From an uncultured Christensenellaceae bacterium (lineage in GTDB: Bacteria > Bacillota > Clostridia > Christensenellales > Christensenellaceae): DNA of 58,380 nucleotides. How positions within the stretch are numbered: the stretch's first letter is position 1; each line of letters opens with the position of its first letter. Positions 34,120-42,430 of the stretch are shown piece by piece. Where the stretch lies: contig CAJUPM010000006.1 in NCBI GenBank assembly GCA_910588425.1, forward strand, positions 26,680 to 85,059. The letters run 5' to 3'. The position numbers and the translations under genes were made by a program. Under the pieces are notes generated by a model. It ran no database searches. It worked only from the letters and a program-made list of their open reading frames with translations, and had not been told where the DNA came from.

Positions 34120-35997
34120 ATGGCGAAAGTGCGGAATATTAAGCCGAAGGATACCAAGCGCACCATCAGGCGGCTTTTGGGCTATCTGCTCGAATATAAG
34201 CTCAAAATCGCGTTTGTCATTCTGGCGGTCATCTTCAGCGCAGGCGCTTCTGTCGCCAGCGGATATTTCTTCAAGCCGATTCTAAACGACTATATCGTGC
34301 CCTTTATCGGCCAGCAAAACCCCAGCCTCGCAGGCTTTATCACCATGCTGGTAATCATGGGTGCCATTTATCTGCTGGGCGCGGGAGCAACGTTTGTTTG
34401 CCGGCGCATTATGTCTGATATTTCTACCTCTACGCTCTATGCGATTCGCGTGGATCTGTTTAACCACCTGCAGGAGCTGCCCATCCGCTATTACGATACG
34501 CATACACATGGCGAGACCATGAGCCTGTTCACCAACGATACGGATGTTTTGCGCGAGATGCTCTCTATGAGCCTGACGCAGATTCTCAATACCATTTTCA
34601 ATGTTACGGGCATCTTTGTGGTCATGCTCGTTCTAAGCTGGGAGCTGACTACGCTCGTGCTGGTCATCCTGGTCATCATGCTCGGCGCTGCGCGGTTTAT
34701 CTCCAGCCGCGGATCCAGGCATTTTGGCAAAGTGCAGAAAGAACTGGCTAATATCAATGGATATGTCGAGGAAATGGTAGAGGGGCAGAAAGTCGTCAAA
34801 GTGTTCTGCCGCGAGGAGATCGCTACCGGGGAATTTGAGGAAATCTCCAGAAGGCTGGGCGAGGCAGAACAGCGCTCATCGATGTTTGCCAATATCATGA
34901 TGCCCGTGATGGGAAATATCTCCTATGTGCACTATGCGCTGACGGCGATTCTGGGCGGCGTGCTTCTGCTGGCTGGCCGGATGGACGTGGGAACGATTGC
35001 CTCTTTCCTGCTCTATACCAGAACATTTTCTGCGCCAATCTCGCAGGTTTCCCAGCAGTTTAACGCGATTCTGATGGCGCTTGCCGGGGCGGAGCGCATT
35101 TTCAACCTGATCGATACGCCTGCCGAGGTAGACGACGGCTATGTTACGCTGGTCAACGTGGAAAAACAGCCGGATGGCACATTGCGGGAATCCGAGCGGC
35201 GCACGGGCATTTGGGCTTGGAAACATCCTCACCAAGAGGATGGCACGATTACCTACACCGAGCTCAAAGGAGACGTCGAGTTTGAGGATGTAGTCTTCGG
35301 CTATACGGATAAGAAAACCGTCCTGAACGGCATTACGCTGTTCGGCCATGCGGGCCAGAAAATTGCGTTCGTCGGCTCGACGGGCGCGGGCAAAACCACC
35401 ATCACCAACTTGATCAACCGCTTTTACGACGTGCCAGACGGCAAGATCCGCTATGATGGGATCAATATCAACAAGATCAAGAAGGCAGATCTGCGCAGAT
35501 CTCTGGGCATCGTTTTGCAGGATACCAACTTGTTTACGGGCACAGTGGCGGATAACATCCGCTATGGCAAGCTGGATGCCACAGATGAGGAAGTCGTTGC
35601 GGCGGCCAAGCTGGCAAATGCAGATTCCTTCATCCGGCATTTGCCGCAGGGCTATCAGACCATGCTGACGGCAAACGGGGCCAACTTATCCCAGGGCCAG
35701 CGGCAGTTGCTCTCCATTGCCAGAGCGGCAGTGGCGGATCCGCCTGTGCTGATTTTGGATGAGGCTACCAGCTCTATCGATACCCGCACAGAGCGCCTGA
35801 TTGAGAAGGGGATGGACGGCCTGATGGAAGGCAGAACGACTTTTGTCATCGCGCATCGGCTTTCGACCATCCGCAACGCGGATACCATCATCGTCTTGGA
35901 AAACGGGCGCATCATCGAGCGCGGCAACCACGATGAACTGCTGGCGCAAAAAGGGAAATACTATCAGCTTTATACCGGCATGTTTGAGCTGGAATAA
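34120..35997 (+). CDS. ABC exporter half-transporter, subunit 2 (catalytic Walker B)
   Basis: This 625-residue partner has six helices and a nucleotide-binding domain with an insertion of about 50 residues before it (about 340-390), typical of YheH/BmrD-like subunits. Walker A is GSTGAGKTT at 419-427, Walker B ILDEA with E548, and the signature is LSQGQ at 523-527 rather than LSGGQ. The canonical ATP site would combine this Walker A/B with the VSGGQ of subunit 1. ATG 34120 follows AAAGGGGTGG. The operon ends in a terminator at 36005. Confidence 0.88.
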   Translation: MAKVRNIKPKDTKRTIRRLLGYLLEYKLKIAFVILAVIFSAGASVASGYFFKPILNDYIVPFIGQQNPSLAGFITMLVIMGAIYLLGAGATFVCRRIMSDISTSTLYAIRVDLFNHLQELPIRYYDTHTHGETMSLFTNDTDVLREMLSMSLTQILNTIFNVTGIFVVMLVLSWELTTLVLVILVIMLGAARFISSRGSRHFGKVQKELANINGYVEEMVEGQKVVKVFCREEIATGEFEEISRRLGEAEQRSSMFANIMMPVMGNISYVHYALTAILGGVLLLAGRMDVGTIASFLLYTRTFSAPISQVSQQFNAILMALAGAERIFNLIDTPAEVDDGYVTLVNVEKQPDGTLRESERRTGIWAWKHPHQEDGTITYTELKGDVEFEDVVFGYTDKKTVLNGITLFGHAGQKIAFVGSTGAGKTTITNLINRFYDVPDGKIRYDGININKIKKADLRRSLGIVLQDTNLFTGTVADNIRYGKLDATDEEVVAAAKLANADSFIRHLPQGYQTMLTANGANLSQGQRQLLSIARAAVADPPVLILDEATSSIDTRTERLIEKGMDGLMEGRTTFVIAHRLSTIRNADTIIVLENGRIIERGNHDELLAQKGKYYQLYTGMFELE

Positions 35998-36004
35998 TGC
36001 CGTC

Positions 36005-36039
36005 AAAAAACACCATGCACACTATGGCATGGTGTTTTT
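36005..36039. terminator. Bidirectional terminator after the exporter operon
   Basis: A 13-bp stem AAAAACACCATGC/GCATGGTGTTTTT with an 8-base loop, between convergent genes. Confidence 0.85.
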
Positions 36040-36051
36040 CTTTGGCAGCGC

Positions 36052-36255
36052 TTATTTTTGAAAGATATCTTTTAGCAGGGAGGAAACGCGCTCGCGGCGC
36101 TTTGCAGTCTCTTCCTGGTCGATGCAAAGCTGCAAGACGTCGCCTTCCTTTGCCTGGAGCGGGCGAAGCAGGGTATAGGGAAGAGAGAGAATTTCGCCGC
36201 TTTCCAGCTCGACGATTGCTGTGTCTTGTTCGATTCGGTCGATAATGAATTTCAT
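36052..36255 (-). CDS. DUF3006-family small protein
   Basis: This 67-residue protein starts MKFIIDRIEQDTAIVELESGE and contains LPxxLLRPLQAKEGDVL, the DUF3006 pattern, probably a small beta-barrel. Function is unknown. DUF3006 genes often sit next to ComEC-type metallo-hydrolases, as here with an eight-base gap. AGGAGG precedes the ATG. It is the last gene of a leftward trio. Confidence 0.78.
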   Translation of the reverse strand: MKFIIDRIEQDTAIVELESGEILSLPYTLLRPLQAKEGDVLQLCIDQEETAKRRERVSSLLKDIFQK

Positions 36256-36263
36256 CTTACCTC

Positions 36264-37364
36264 CTAGTTCTGAATGCACTTTGTGCAGGCGTGGTACCCG
36301 AGGTTTTTGGCCTCTTCAACTGTCAGCGCGACGCTCTGATCGCTATAGTAGCGGCATCCTTTCCGATGATAGCTTTTGCCGCTGGCGGTGATATAGACGG
36401 TATCGATTTTTTCAGAAGCAGGAACGGGCGCTGTGCCGGGCTTTGCAAAGCGAACTGTCTCCCCGTCGGAATAGGCCAGAATATCGCCCAGCTCATCCGT
36501 CCGGTAGATGGTTACGCGATGGCGCGCCAATGTTTCCAGCGTCTCGGTATGCGGGTGGCCATAGGAGTTTTCGCTTGCGCAGGAAATGACGGCAGCTTCA
36601 GGGGAAACGGCCCGAATAAAGGCATCCGAGCTGGAAGTTTTGCTGCCATGATGCCCGGCTTTGAGCACAGTCGAGCGGACGGATCCAGCGGTATTTTCCA
36701 GGATTTCGGCTTCGGAAAGCGCTTCGGCATCTCCTGTAAACAGAAAGGAAGTTTCCCCGAAGCAGACGCGGATGACTGCAGAATAATCGTTGAGGTTTTC
36801 ATATTCCTCTTGCACTGGGGCCAGAATTTCGCAGTGGACATCACTGCCCAGCTGAAAACTTTCGCCTGCTTTGGCTTGAAGTGCCGGAATTTTCCGCTCC
36901 TGAATGGCCAAAAGCAGATTCTCATACCCCTGGCTGGTATGGCTGACACCAGGCAGGCAAACCTGCTCAATTTGGAAATTCTCCACGATATACTGCATTC
37001 CGCCGATGTGATCGGAATGCGGATGCGTTGCGACGAGCATGTTAAGCGTCGTTATGCCATATTCCTCCAGGATCTGGGCCACTTTATTTTTCGCCGAAGA
37101 TTCTCCGGCATCGATCAGCATTGATTTTCCATCCGGTGTCAAGATGAGCGCGCTGTCTCCCTGGCCGACGTCAATATAGATCACCCGAAGCCCATCCGCA
37201 TTGCCGGGAAGATCCGAAAGAACCGGCGAGCCCGCACTCGGCACAACGGGCGAGACGCCGCTCGGAACGGATTGGCCAGGCTGAGCAAAGAAATAGATGG
37301 CCGCGGCTATGAGAAAAAAGAGAATGGTTGCCAAAGAGAGGGCAGAGGATTTGCGTTTTTTCAT
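36264..37364 (-). CDS. Secreted or membrane-anchored ComEC-type metallo-beta-lactamase with Cys/His tail
   Basis: This 366-residue protein starts with a Lys/Arg-rich tip and one hydrophobic helix (about 8-27), so its main body lies outside the membrane. A Pro/Ser/Gly-rich linker leads to a metallo-beta-lactamase domain of the ComEC C-terminal type: YIDVGQGDSALI, THPHSDH (residues 113-119), FTGDAE and LKAGHHGSKTSS. The last 39 residues (YHRKGC ... ACTKC) resemble a small Ada-like zinc-binding module. It is probably an extracellular nuclease or phosphodiesterase. It sits between DUF1294 and DUF3006 genes and overlaps the former by four bases. Confidence 0.82.
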   Translation of the reverse strand: MKKRKSSALSLATILFFLIAAAIYFFAQPGQSVPSGVSPVVPSAGSPVLSDLPGNADGLRVIYIDVGQGDSALILTPDGKSMLIDAGESSAKNKVAQILEEYGITTLNMLVATHPHSDHIGGMQYIVENFQIEQVCLPGVSHTSQGYENLLLAIQERKIPALQAKAGESFQLGSDVHCEILAPVQEEYENLNDYSAVIRVCFGETSFLFTGDAEALSEAEILENTAGSVRSTVLKAGHHGSKTSSSDAFIRAVSPEAAVISCASENSYGHPHTETLETLARHRVTIYRTDELGDILAYSDGETVRFAKPGTAPVPASEKIDTVYITASGKSYHRKGCRYYSDQSVALTVEEAKNLGYHACTKCIQN

Positions 37365-37651
37365 AGAACACCTCGAGAGAAAAATAGAAAGAACAGAAGG
37401 AAAAGCTGAAGGAACAGGGCAAGCGGCACCAGGATGGTAAACCTTCGGTGCTGTGTCTTATGGCGGAAAAGGTGCATGCCCAGCAGCATACCCGCCGCCC
37501 CGCCCAGCCATGCAAACGCAAGCAGTGCCCGCTCAGGTATACGCCAGCGATGCTGCCGCGCCAGATGCTTATCCCATCCGCACGCGAAAAATGCCAGCAG
37601 ATTTAGGATAGGCAGATAGAATGACAGAAAGAATCCAAAATTGCTTTTCAT
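37361..37651 (-). CDS. DUF1294-family small membrane protein
   Basis: This 96-residue protein has three hydrophobic segments and the DUF1294 core: NLLAFFACGWDKHLAR, RIPERALLAFAWLGGAAGMLLGMHLFRHKT. Function is unknown. The only suitable ATG (37649-37651) has no ribosome site and lies about at the predicted transcription start of the promoter at 37659-37687, which suggests a leaderless mRNA. It is the first gene of the leftward trio and its stop overlaps the metallo-hydrolase start. Confidence 0.78.
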   Translation of the reverse strand: MKSNFGFFLSFYLPILNLLAFFACGWDKHLARQHRWRIPERALLAFAWLGGAAGMLLGMHLFRHKTQHRRFTILVPLALFLQLFLLFFLFFSRGVL

Positions 37652-37658
37652 GGCATCT

Positions 37659-37687
37659 AGTATACCTGAATTTTCATGTGCATTCAA
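37659..37687 (-). promoter_or_regulatory. Sigma-A promoter of the DUF1294 trio
   Basis: On the minus strand TTGAAT (plus 37682-37687) and TATACT (plus 37659-37664) are 17 bases apart. The start site would be about 37652, next to the ATG. Confidence 0.55.
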
Positions 37688-37721
37688 ATAGGAAAAATAC
37701 TTTTCAGAAATGAATAGATCG

Positions 37722-37730
37722 TGATATAAT
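37722..37730 (+). promoter_or_regulatory. Extended -10 promoter of the XRE-cupin gene
   Basis: TGA directly precedes a perfect TATAAT (37725-37730). No good -35 box is seen, which is acceptable for extended -10 promoters. Confidence 0.45.
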
Positions 37731-37762
37731 AGCATTATTGTTTGGATAGAGGAGATCGCAGG

Positions 37763-38311
37763 ATGAATCAGCATGTTGCAGAAGTCGCCCGGCGCATTTG
37801 GGAGCTAAGGGAGATACTGGAAATTTCAAAAGAAGAAGTCGCGCAGAAAGCTGGCATTGATTTTGACAATTATGTCAAATACGAGAGCGCAGAGCTGGAT
37901 ATTCCCATCAGCGCCATCTATGCCGTCGCAGAAGTGCTCAAGGTGGATCCCACTGTCCTGTTGACAGGCGAGGCGCCGCGCATGAACCAATATACGATTA
38001 CGAGAAAAGGGAAGGGAATCTCTGTCGAGCGCTATAAGGAGTATAGCTTCCAGGCTCTGGCCTTCAATTTTATGAACCGGGACATGAACCCGATGATCGT
38101 AAAGCTGGAGCCTAAACAGTCCGCGCCCGAGCTGGTAACGCACGGCGGGCAGGAGTTCAACTATGTGCTGGAAGGCGTCGTTACTGTGCTGTACGGGCCG
38201 CATAAGTTCCAGCTGAAAGAAGGGGACAGCATCTACTTTGATCCGGCAATCCCCCACGGACAGATGGCCGAATGCGGCTCGGCAAAATTTTTGACTATCA
38301 TCAACGAATGA
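37763..38311 (+). CDS. XRE-type helix-turn-helix regulator with C-terminal cupin sensor
   Basis: This 182-residue protein joins an N-terminal XRE DNA-binding domain (about 8-65, ISKEEVAQKAGIDFDNYVKYE) to a cupin domain (about 100-180, with GGQEFNYVLEGVV, EGDSIYFDPAIPHG). Such proteins bind a small metabolite in the cupin and control nearby genes. ATG 37763 follows GGAGATCGCAGG. The acyl-CoA synthetase gene starts 14 bases after its stop, so the synthetase is the probable target or the source of the ligand. Confidence 0.85.
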   Translation: MNQHVAEVARRIWELREILEISKEEVAQKAGIDFDNYVKYESAELDIPISAIYAVAEVLKVDPTVLLTGEAPRMNQYTITRKGKGISVERYKEYSFQALAFNFMNRDMNPMIVKLEPKQSAPELVTHGGQEFNYVLEGVVTVLYGPHKFQLKEGDSIYFDPAIPHGQMAECGSAKFLTIINE

Positions 38312-38325
38312 GGGGTTAGCAGGAA

Positions 38326-39987
38326 ATGTTAGAAAAGTTTTTGCCCAGAACAGAGTTTTCCTCCTATGAAGATTTTATAGAGAATTATCGGGTGAACATC
38401 CCGGAAAATTTCAATTTTGCCTATGATGTCATGGATGAATGGGCGGCGCAGTGCCCGGAAGATCCTGCGCTGCACTGGTGCAACGAGGAGAACTGCGAGC
38501 GCATTTTAAGCTTTGCGGAGATCAAGCGCCTGAGCGATAAAACCGCCAACGCCTTAAAGGAAATGGGCATCGGCAAGGGCGATCGGGTCATGCTGATTCT
38601 CATGCAGCGCATCGAAGTGTGGACAACCATGCTGGCTTTGCAGAAAATTGGCGCAGTTACCATCCCGGTTACCTTTTTGCTCACGCCCAAAGACATTGTC
38701 TATCGCTGCAATGCGGCAAACGTTAAGATGATCATCAGCGTGGATATGCAGGAAGTTGTGCGGCATATCCAGGACAGCCTAGCGCAGTGTGAAACGGTGG
38801 AGAAAGTCTGCATTGTTGGAGAGCGGATAGAGGGCTTTATCGATTACCGCGCAAAGGTGGAAGAGGCCAGTGAGCTTTGGACGCGCCCAACGGGAGCGGA
38901 GGCGACCGCCATCACCGATCCCATGCTCATCTATTTTTCCTCCGGAACCACGGGAATGCCCAAAATGATTCTGCACGATTTCTCGCATCCGCTGGGGCAT
39001 ATCGTGACGGCCAGATACTGGCAGGATACGCATAAGGGCGATGTGCATATGGTCAATGCCGACTCCGGCTGGGCCAAGTTTGGCTGGGGAAAGATCTACG
39101 GGCAGTGGATCTGCGGGGCGACCATCGTCGCTTACGACGTCGTAAAATTCAACGCAAAACATATGCTGGAGACAATCGAGCGCATTCGACCGACGATTTT
39201 CTGCGCGCCGCCCACGGTTTTCCGCTTTTTGATCCGCGAGGATATTTCGCACTACGATCTCTCTTCAATCCGGCACTGCACCATCGCGGGAGAGCCGCTC
39301 AACCCGGAAGTTTTCTATGAATTCCAGCGCAAAACTGGCCTTTCGCTGACGGAGGGATTCGGGCAATCCGAGGGCACGGTGCTTTTGGCAAACTTCAAGT
39401 GGTTTCCGATTAAGCCGGGCTCCATGGGCAAGCCTGTGCCGCTCTACAATATTGATATTATCGATGAAAACGGCGATTCCTGTGAAGATGGCATCGTGGG
39501 CAGGGTGGTCGTCAGAGATGCCGTAGCGCATCCGCCGGTTGGCCTTTTTAAAGAATATTATATGGACGAGCAGGCCAACGCCAGCGCTTGGCGGAACGGC
39601 ATGTATGATACGGGGGATACCGCCTGGAGAGACGCCGATGGGTACTACTGGTTCGTGGGCAGAAGCGACGATGTCATCAAATGCTCGGGCTACCGCATTG
39701 GGCCATTCGAGGTGGAAAATGCGCTGATGACGCATCCAGCTGTGCTGGAATGCGCAGTAACAGCGGCGCCGGATCCTGTGCGCGGCCAGGTCGTCAAGGC
39801 GACAATCGTGCTGACAAAGCAATATGAAGCCAGCGAGGCGCTCAAAAAAGAGATTCAAGATCACGTGAAGAAAGTAACGGCGCCCTATAAATATCCCAGA
39901 ATTGTCGAATTCGTGCGCGAGCTGCCCAAGACGACGAGCGGGAAAATCCGCCGGGTTGAGATTCGCAATCAAGATAAAAATCAGTAG
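38326..39987 (+). CDS. AMP-forming acyl-CoA synthetase (acetyl/medium-chain type)
   Basis: This 553-residue ANL-superfamily enzyme activates a carboxylic acid to acyl-AMP and then acyl-CoA. It has the P-loop YFSSGTTGMPK (about 205-215), the LTEGFGQSEGT region, YDTGD, RSDDVIKCSGYRIGPFEVE, and the catalytic lysine in KTTSGKIRRVE. Its sequence style (FNFAYDVMDEWA, ADSGWAKFGWGK) fits acetyl-CoA-synthetase-like medium-chain or aromatic acid enzymes. The acid is unknown. It is paired with the XRE-cupin regulator and lies 15 bases before ftsA. Confidence 0.85.
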   Translation: MLEKFLPRTEFSSYEDFIENYRVNIPENFNFAYDVMDEWAAQCPEDPALHWCNEENCERILSFAEIKRLSDKTANALKEMGIGKGDRVMLILMQRIEVWTTMLALQKIGAVTIPVTFLLTPKDIVYRCNAANVKMIISVDMQEVVRHIQDSLAQCETVEKVCIVGERIEGFIDYRAKVEEASELWTRPTGAEATAITDPMLIYFSSGTTGMPKMILHDFSHPLGHIVTARYWQDTHKGDVHMVNADSGWAKFGWGKIYGQWICGATIVAYDVVKFNAKHMLETIERIRPTIFCAPPTVFRFLIREDISHYDLSSIRHCTIAGEPLNPEVFYEFQRKTGLSLTEGFGQSEGTVLLANFKWFPIKPGSMGKPVPLYNIDIIDENGDSCEDGIVGRVVVRDAVAHPPVGLFKEYYMDEQANASAWRNGMYDTGDTAWRDADGYYWFVGRSDDVIKCSGYRIGPFEVENALMTHPAVLECAVTAAPDPVRGQVVKATIVLTKQYEASEALKKEIQDHVKKVTAPYKYPRIVEFVRELPKTTSGKIRRVEIRNQDKNQ

Positions 39988-40002
39988 TTTGGTCAAGGTG
40001 TT

Positions 40003-41181
40003 ATGGCGAAGTTAAATGCGGTTTTAGAAATTGGCACATCTAAAATAGTCTGCCTGATCGAGCGGCCTGGGGGAGAGGCGCTGACGAGCGTCCCCGGAGC
40101 ATCGCTTGTGCGTTATGATGGCATCAAAAATGGAAAATGGTCGGGCTACTCCGCCTTCGCCGAGGATCTCATGACCGCGATTTCCGGCGCGGAAAGCCAG
40201 GTTGGAAAGACCATCAAAAGCTGTGCTGTGGGTGTTCCCGGGTGTTTCTGCAAAATTGTATTTCGGGAAGGCAAAAAGAAAATCAAAGGGCTTGTTAAGG
40301 AAGAAGATATCGATTGGCTGGTCAATCGCCTGAAGCCAAAAGAGGTAGGAGGTGCGGATCTGATCGACGTCCGCCCAGCCTATTTTATGGATGATCGGGA
40401 TAATGTCTATCTCAACGAGCCCATCAATCTGAAAACGGCAACGCTGCGCTGTGGAATGACCTATTTTTACGGGCATAAGCCTTTTTTGGACAGCGTAGAG
40501 CGGGCTCTGCTCTCCAGAAAAATTTCCGTGGACAAGTTCATCTGCGAGCCTTTGGCCCAGGCCCTGCACTATATTCCTCAGCAGGAGCGGGACGTTACCT
40601 CCGCCATCATCGATATCGGCTATTACAGCACAGGCGTTACCATCGCCTATGGCGATACGATACTGGCGCACAGTACCATCGATCTGGGCGGGAGCACGGT
40701 TACCAATCGCCTGGTGAGCCGCCTTGATATCAGGGAAAATTTGGCAGAAAGTTTAAAAAGAAGACACATTTTCGGCATCGATCTTCAGCCCGGAGAGAAA
40801 GTTTATGCAAAGGATGAGGCCGGGCGGATGGTGCAGTTCGATGCTGCCTCCATCAAAAATTCCATCGATGAAATTGCCGATATTGTCTGCACAGAAGTGC
40901 GCCGGGAGCTATACCGCTATCGGAATTACCTGCGCAAAGATGCAAAGATTTACCTCATCGGAGCAGGTATTTCTATGCAGGGATTTGATGCATATTTAAA
41001 AAGACAGATTCATGCAAATCTGACTCTGCCCCCCAGAAATAAGTACCGCGGGCTGCCTGCAATTTACAATTCCGGCGTCGCACTTCTTGACAACAACTCG
41101 GCGACAGTATATCATTTAAGAGGTAATGAAATAGGCTCTAAAATTAGGGATAAAGTGAACCGTTTTTTAAATATGAAGTAA
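40003..41181 (+). CDS. ftsA: Divergent FtsA, divisome actin-like protein
   Basis: This 392-residue actin-fold protein lies directly before ftsZ. The first phosphate loop is EIGTSKIVCLIE, and an FtsA-type 1C (SHS2) insertion follows at about 85-165. The second phosphate loop reads DIGYYST (204-210), whereas most FtsA proteins have DIGGGT. The C-terminus GSKIRDKVNRFLNMK could form the amphipathic helix that attaches FtsA to the membrane. It would tether FtsZ filaments. The substituted nucleotide loop raises doubt about ATP binding. An SepF or FtsA duty cannot be separated here. Start ATG has only a weak GGTG site. Confidence 0.8.
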   Translation: MAKLNAVLEIGTSKIVCLIERPGGEALTSVPGASLVRYDGIKNGKWSGYSAFAEDLMTAISGAESQVGKTIKSCAVGVPGCFCKIVFREGKKKIKGLVKEEDIDWLVNRLKPKEVGGADLIDVRPAYFMDDRDNVYLNEPINLKTATLRCGMTYFYGHKPFLDSVERALLSRKISVDKFICEPLAQALHYIPQQERDVTSAIIDIGYYSTGVTIAYGDTILAHSTIDLGGSTVTNRLVSRLDIRENLAESLKRRHIFGIDLQPGEKVYAKDEAGRMVQFDAASIKNSIDEIADIVCTEVRRELYRYRNYLRKDAKIYLIGAGISMQGFDAYLKRQIHANLTLPPRNKYRGLPAIYNSGVALLDNNSATVYHLRGNEIGSKIRDKVNRFLNMK

Positions 41182-41200
41182 AAGTTTGGGAGGAAATCAT

Positions 41201-42376
41201 ATGCCCTTGGGATTAGACACAGAGATGGGAACTGTCGCGAATATCAAAGTCATTGGTGTCGGCGGCGGCGGCGGCAATGCTGTAAACCGCATGGTTGAAT
41301 ATGGCCTTGAAGGCGCAGAATTCATCGTTGTCAATACAGATAAGCAGGCGCTTTATCTCAACCATGCGCCCAATAAAATTCAAATTGGCGAAAAACTCAC
41401 AAAAGGCCTTGGCTCCGGCGCAAATCCGGAAATCGGAAGAAAAGCGGCGGAGGAGAGCAGAGATGAGCTGGAAAGCGTCATCAAAGGCGCAGACCTGGTT
41501 TTCATTGCGGCTGGCCTTGGCGGCGGTACAGGCACAGGCGCTGCCCCTGTTGTCGCGCAAATCGCAAAAGATTGCGGCGCTTTGACCGTCGGCTTTGTAA
41601 CCACGCCCTTCTGGTTTGAAGGCGCGCCCAGAAAACGGGCGGCAGAAGCTGGTTTTGAAGATATGATGAATGCTGTGGACAGCATTGTCAAAATCCCGAA
41701 CGACAAACTGCTGGATGTTGTGGGTAAGAGCACACCTTTGATGGAATCCTTCAAGTTGGCAGACGATGCGCTGCGCCAGGGCATTCAGGGCCTGACGGAG
41801 CTCATTGCAAAGCCCGCTATCATCAACCTGGACTTTGCAGACGTCAGGACGGTTATGCTCGAGCGCGGCACGGCGCATATGGGCATGGGCGTCGGTTATG
41901 GTGAAAATAAGGTGGTCGATGCGACGAAGCAGGCGATCATGAGCCCGCTTTTGGATACCAGCATTCAGGGTGCAAAGGGTATCATCTTCAATATTGTCGG
42001 CGACAAGACGTTTGGCCTGCCTGAAATCGAAGAGGCGTTCAAGCTCATTCAGGAAGCCGCAGATCCGGATGCAAATGTCATCATGGGTGCGGATGTCAAT
42101 ATGGATTTGGACGACGAAGTGCGTGTTACCTTGATCGCAACTGGCTTTGGCAGCGGCAGCAGGCCTGCCCCCGGCGAAGTGAAAGAGACGATCAAGAATA
42201 GAGTGAATGATTATGCAAATAATGCCAGCGCGAATCTTATGAACCGCGGCCTGAATAAAACCGCTGCGCCTTCCGGCATTACGGAAAAGAACTTCGACTA
42301 TCTCGATCCTGAAGATGAGCCGCAGCTTCCGCTGTTCTTAAAGAAATCTCCCAAGAGAATTTCCATGGACGACTAA
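41201..42376 (+). CDS. ftsZ: Cell division GTPase FtsZ
   Basis: This 391-residue tubulin homologue polymerises into the Z ring. The tubulin signature GGGTGTG is at residues 107-113, preceded by IGVGGGGGNAVNRM and followed by the T7 loop NLDFADVRTVM. The C-terminal tail is short and ends LPLFLKKSPKRISMDD, a variant of the usual FtsA/SepF/ZipA-binding peptide. ATG 41201 follows GGGAGG. It lies 19 bases after ftsA but outside any dcw cluster (no ftsQ, murG or ddl). A terminator follows. Confidence 0.96.
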   Translation: MPLGLDTEMGTVANIKVIGVGGGGGNAVNRMVEYGLEGAEFIVVNTDKQALYLNHAPNKIQIGEKLTKGLGSGANPEIGRKAAEESRDELESVIKGADLVFIAAGLGGGTGTGAAPVVAQIAKDCGALTVGFVTTPFWFEGAPRKRAAEAGFEDMMNAVDSIVKIPNDKLLDVVGKSTPLMESFKLADDALRQGIQGLTELIAKPAIINLDFADVRTVMLERGTAHMGMGVGYGENKVVDATKQAIMSPLLDTSIQGAKGIIFNIVGDKTFGLPEIEEAFKLIQEAADPDANVIMGADVNMDLDDEVRVTLIATGFGSGSRPAPGEVKETIKNRVNDYANNASANLMNRGLNKTAAPSGITEKNFDYLDPEDEPQLPLFLKKSPKRISMDD

Positions 42377-42385
42377 AAAAAGAGA

Positions 42386-42415
42386 AAAAGAAGTCGGCAA
42401 ATGCCGGCTTCTTTT
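42386..42415 (+). terminator. Terminator after ftsZ
   Basis: A 13-bp stem AAAAGAAGTCGGC/GCCGGCTTCTTTT with an AAAT loop. It ends only 15 bases before the start codon of the next gene. Confidence 0.82.
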
Positions 42416-42430
42416 GGTTATGGAAAAAAT

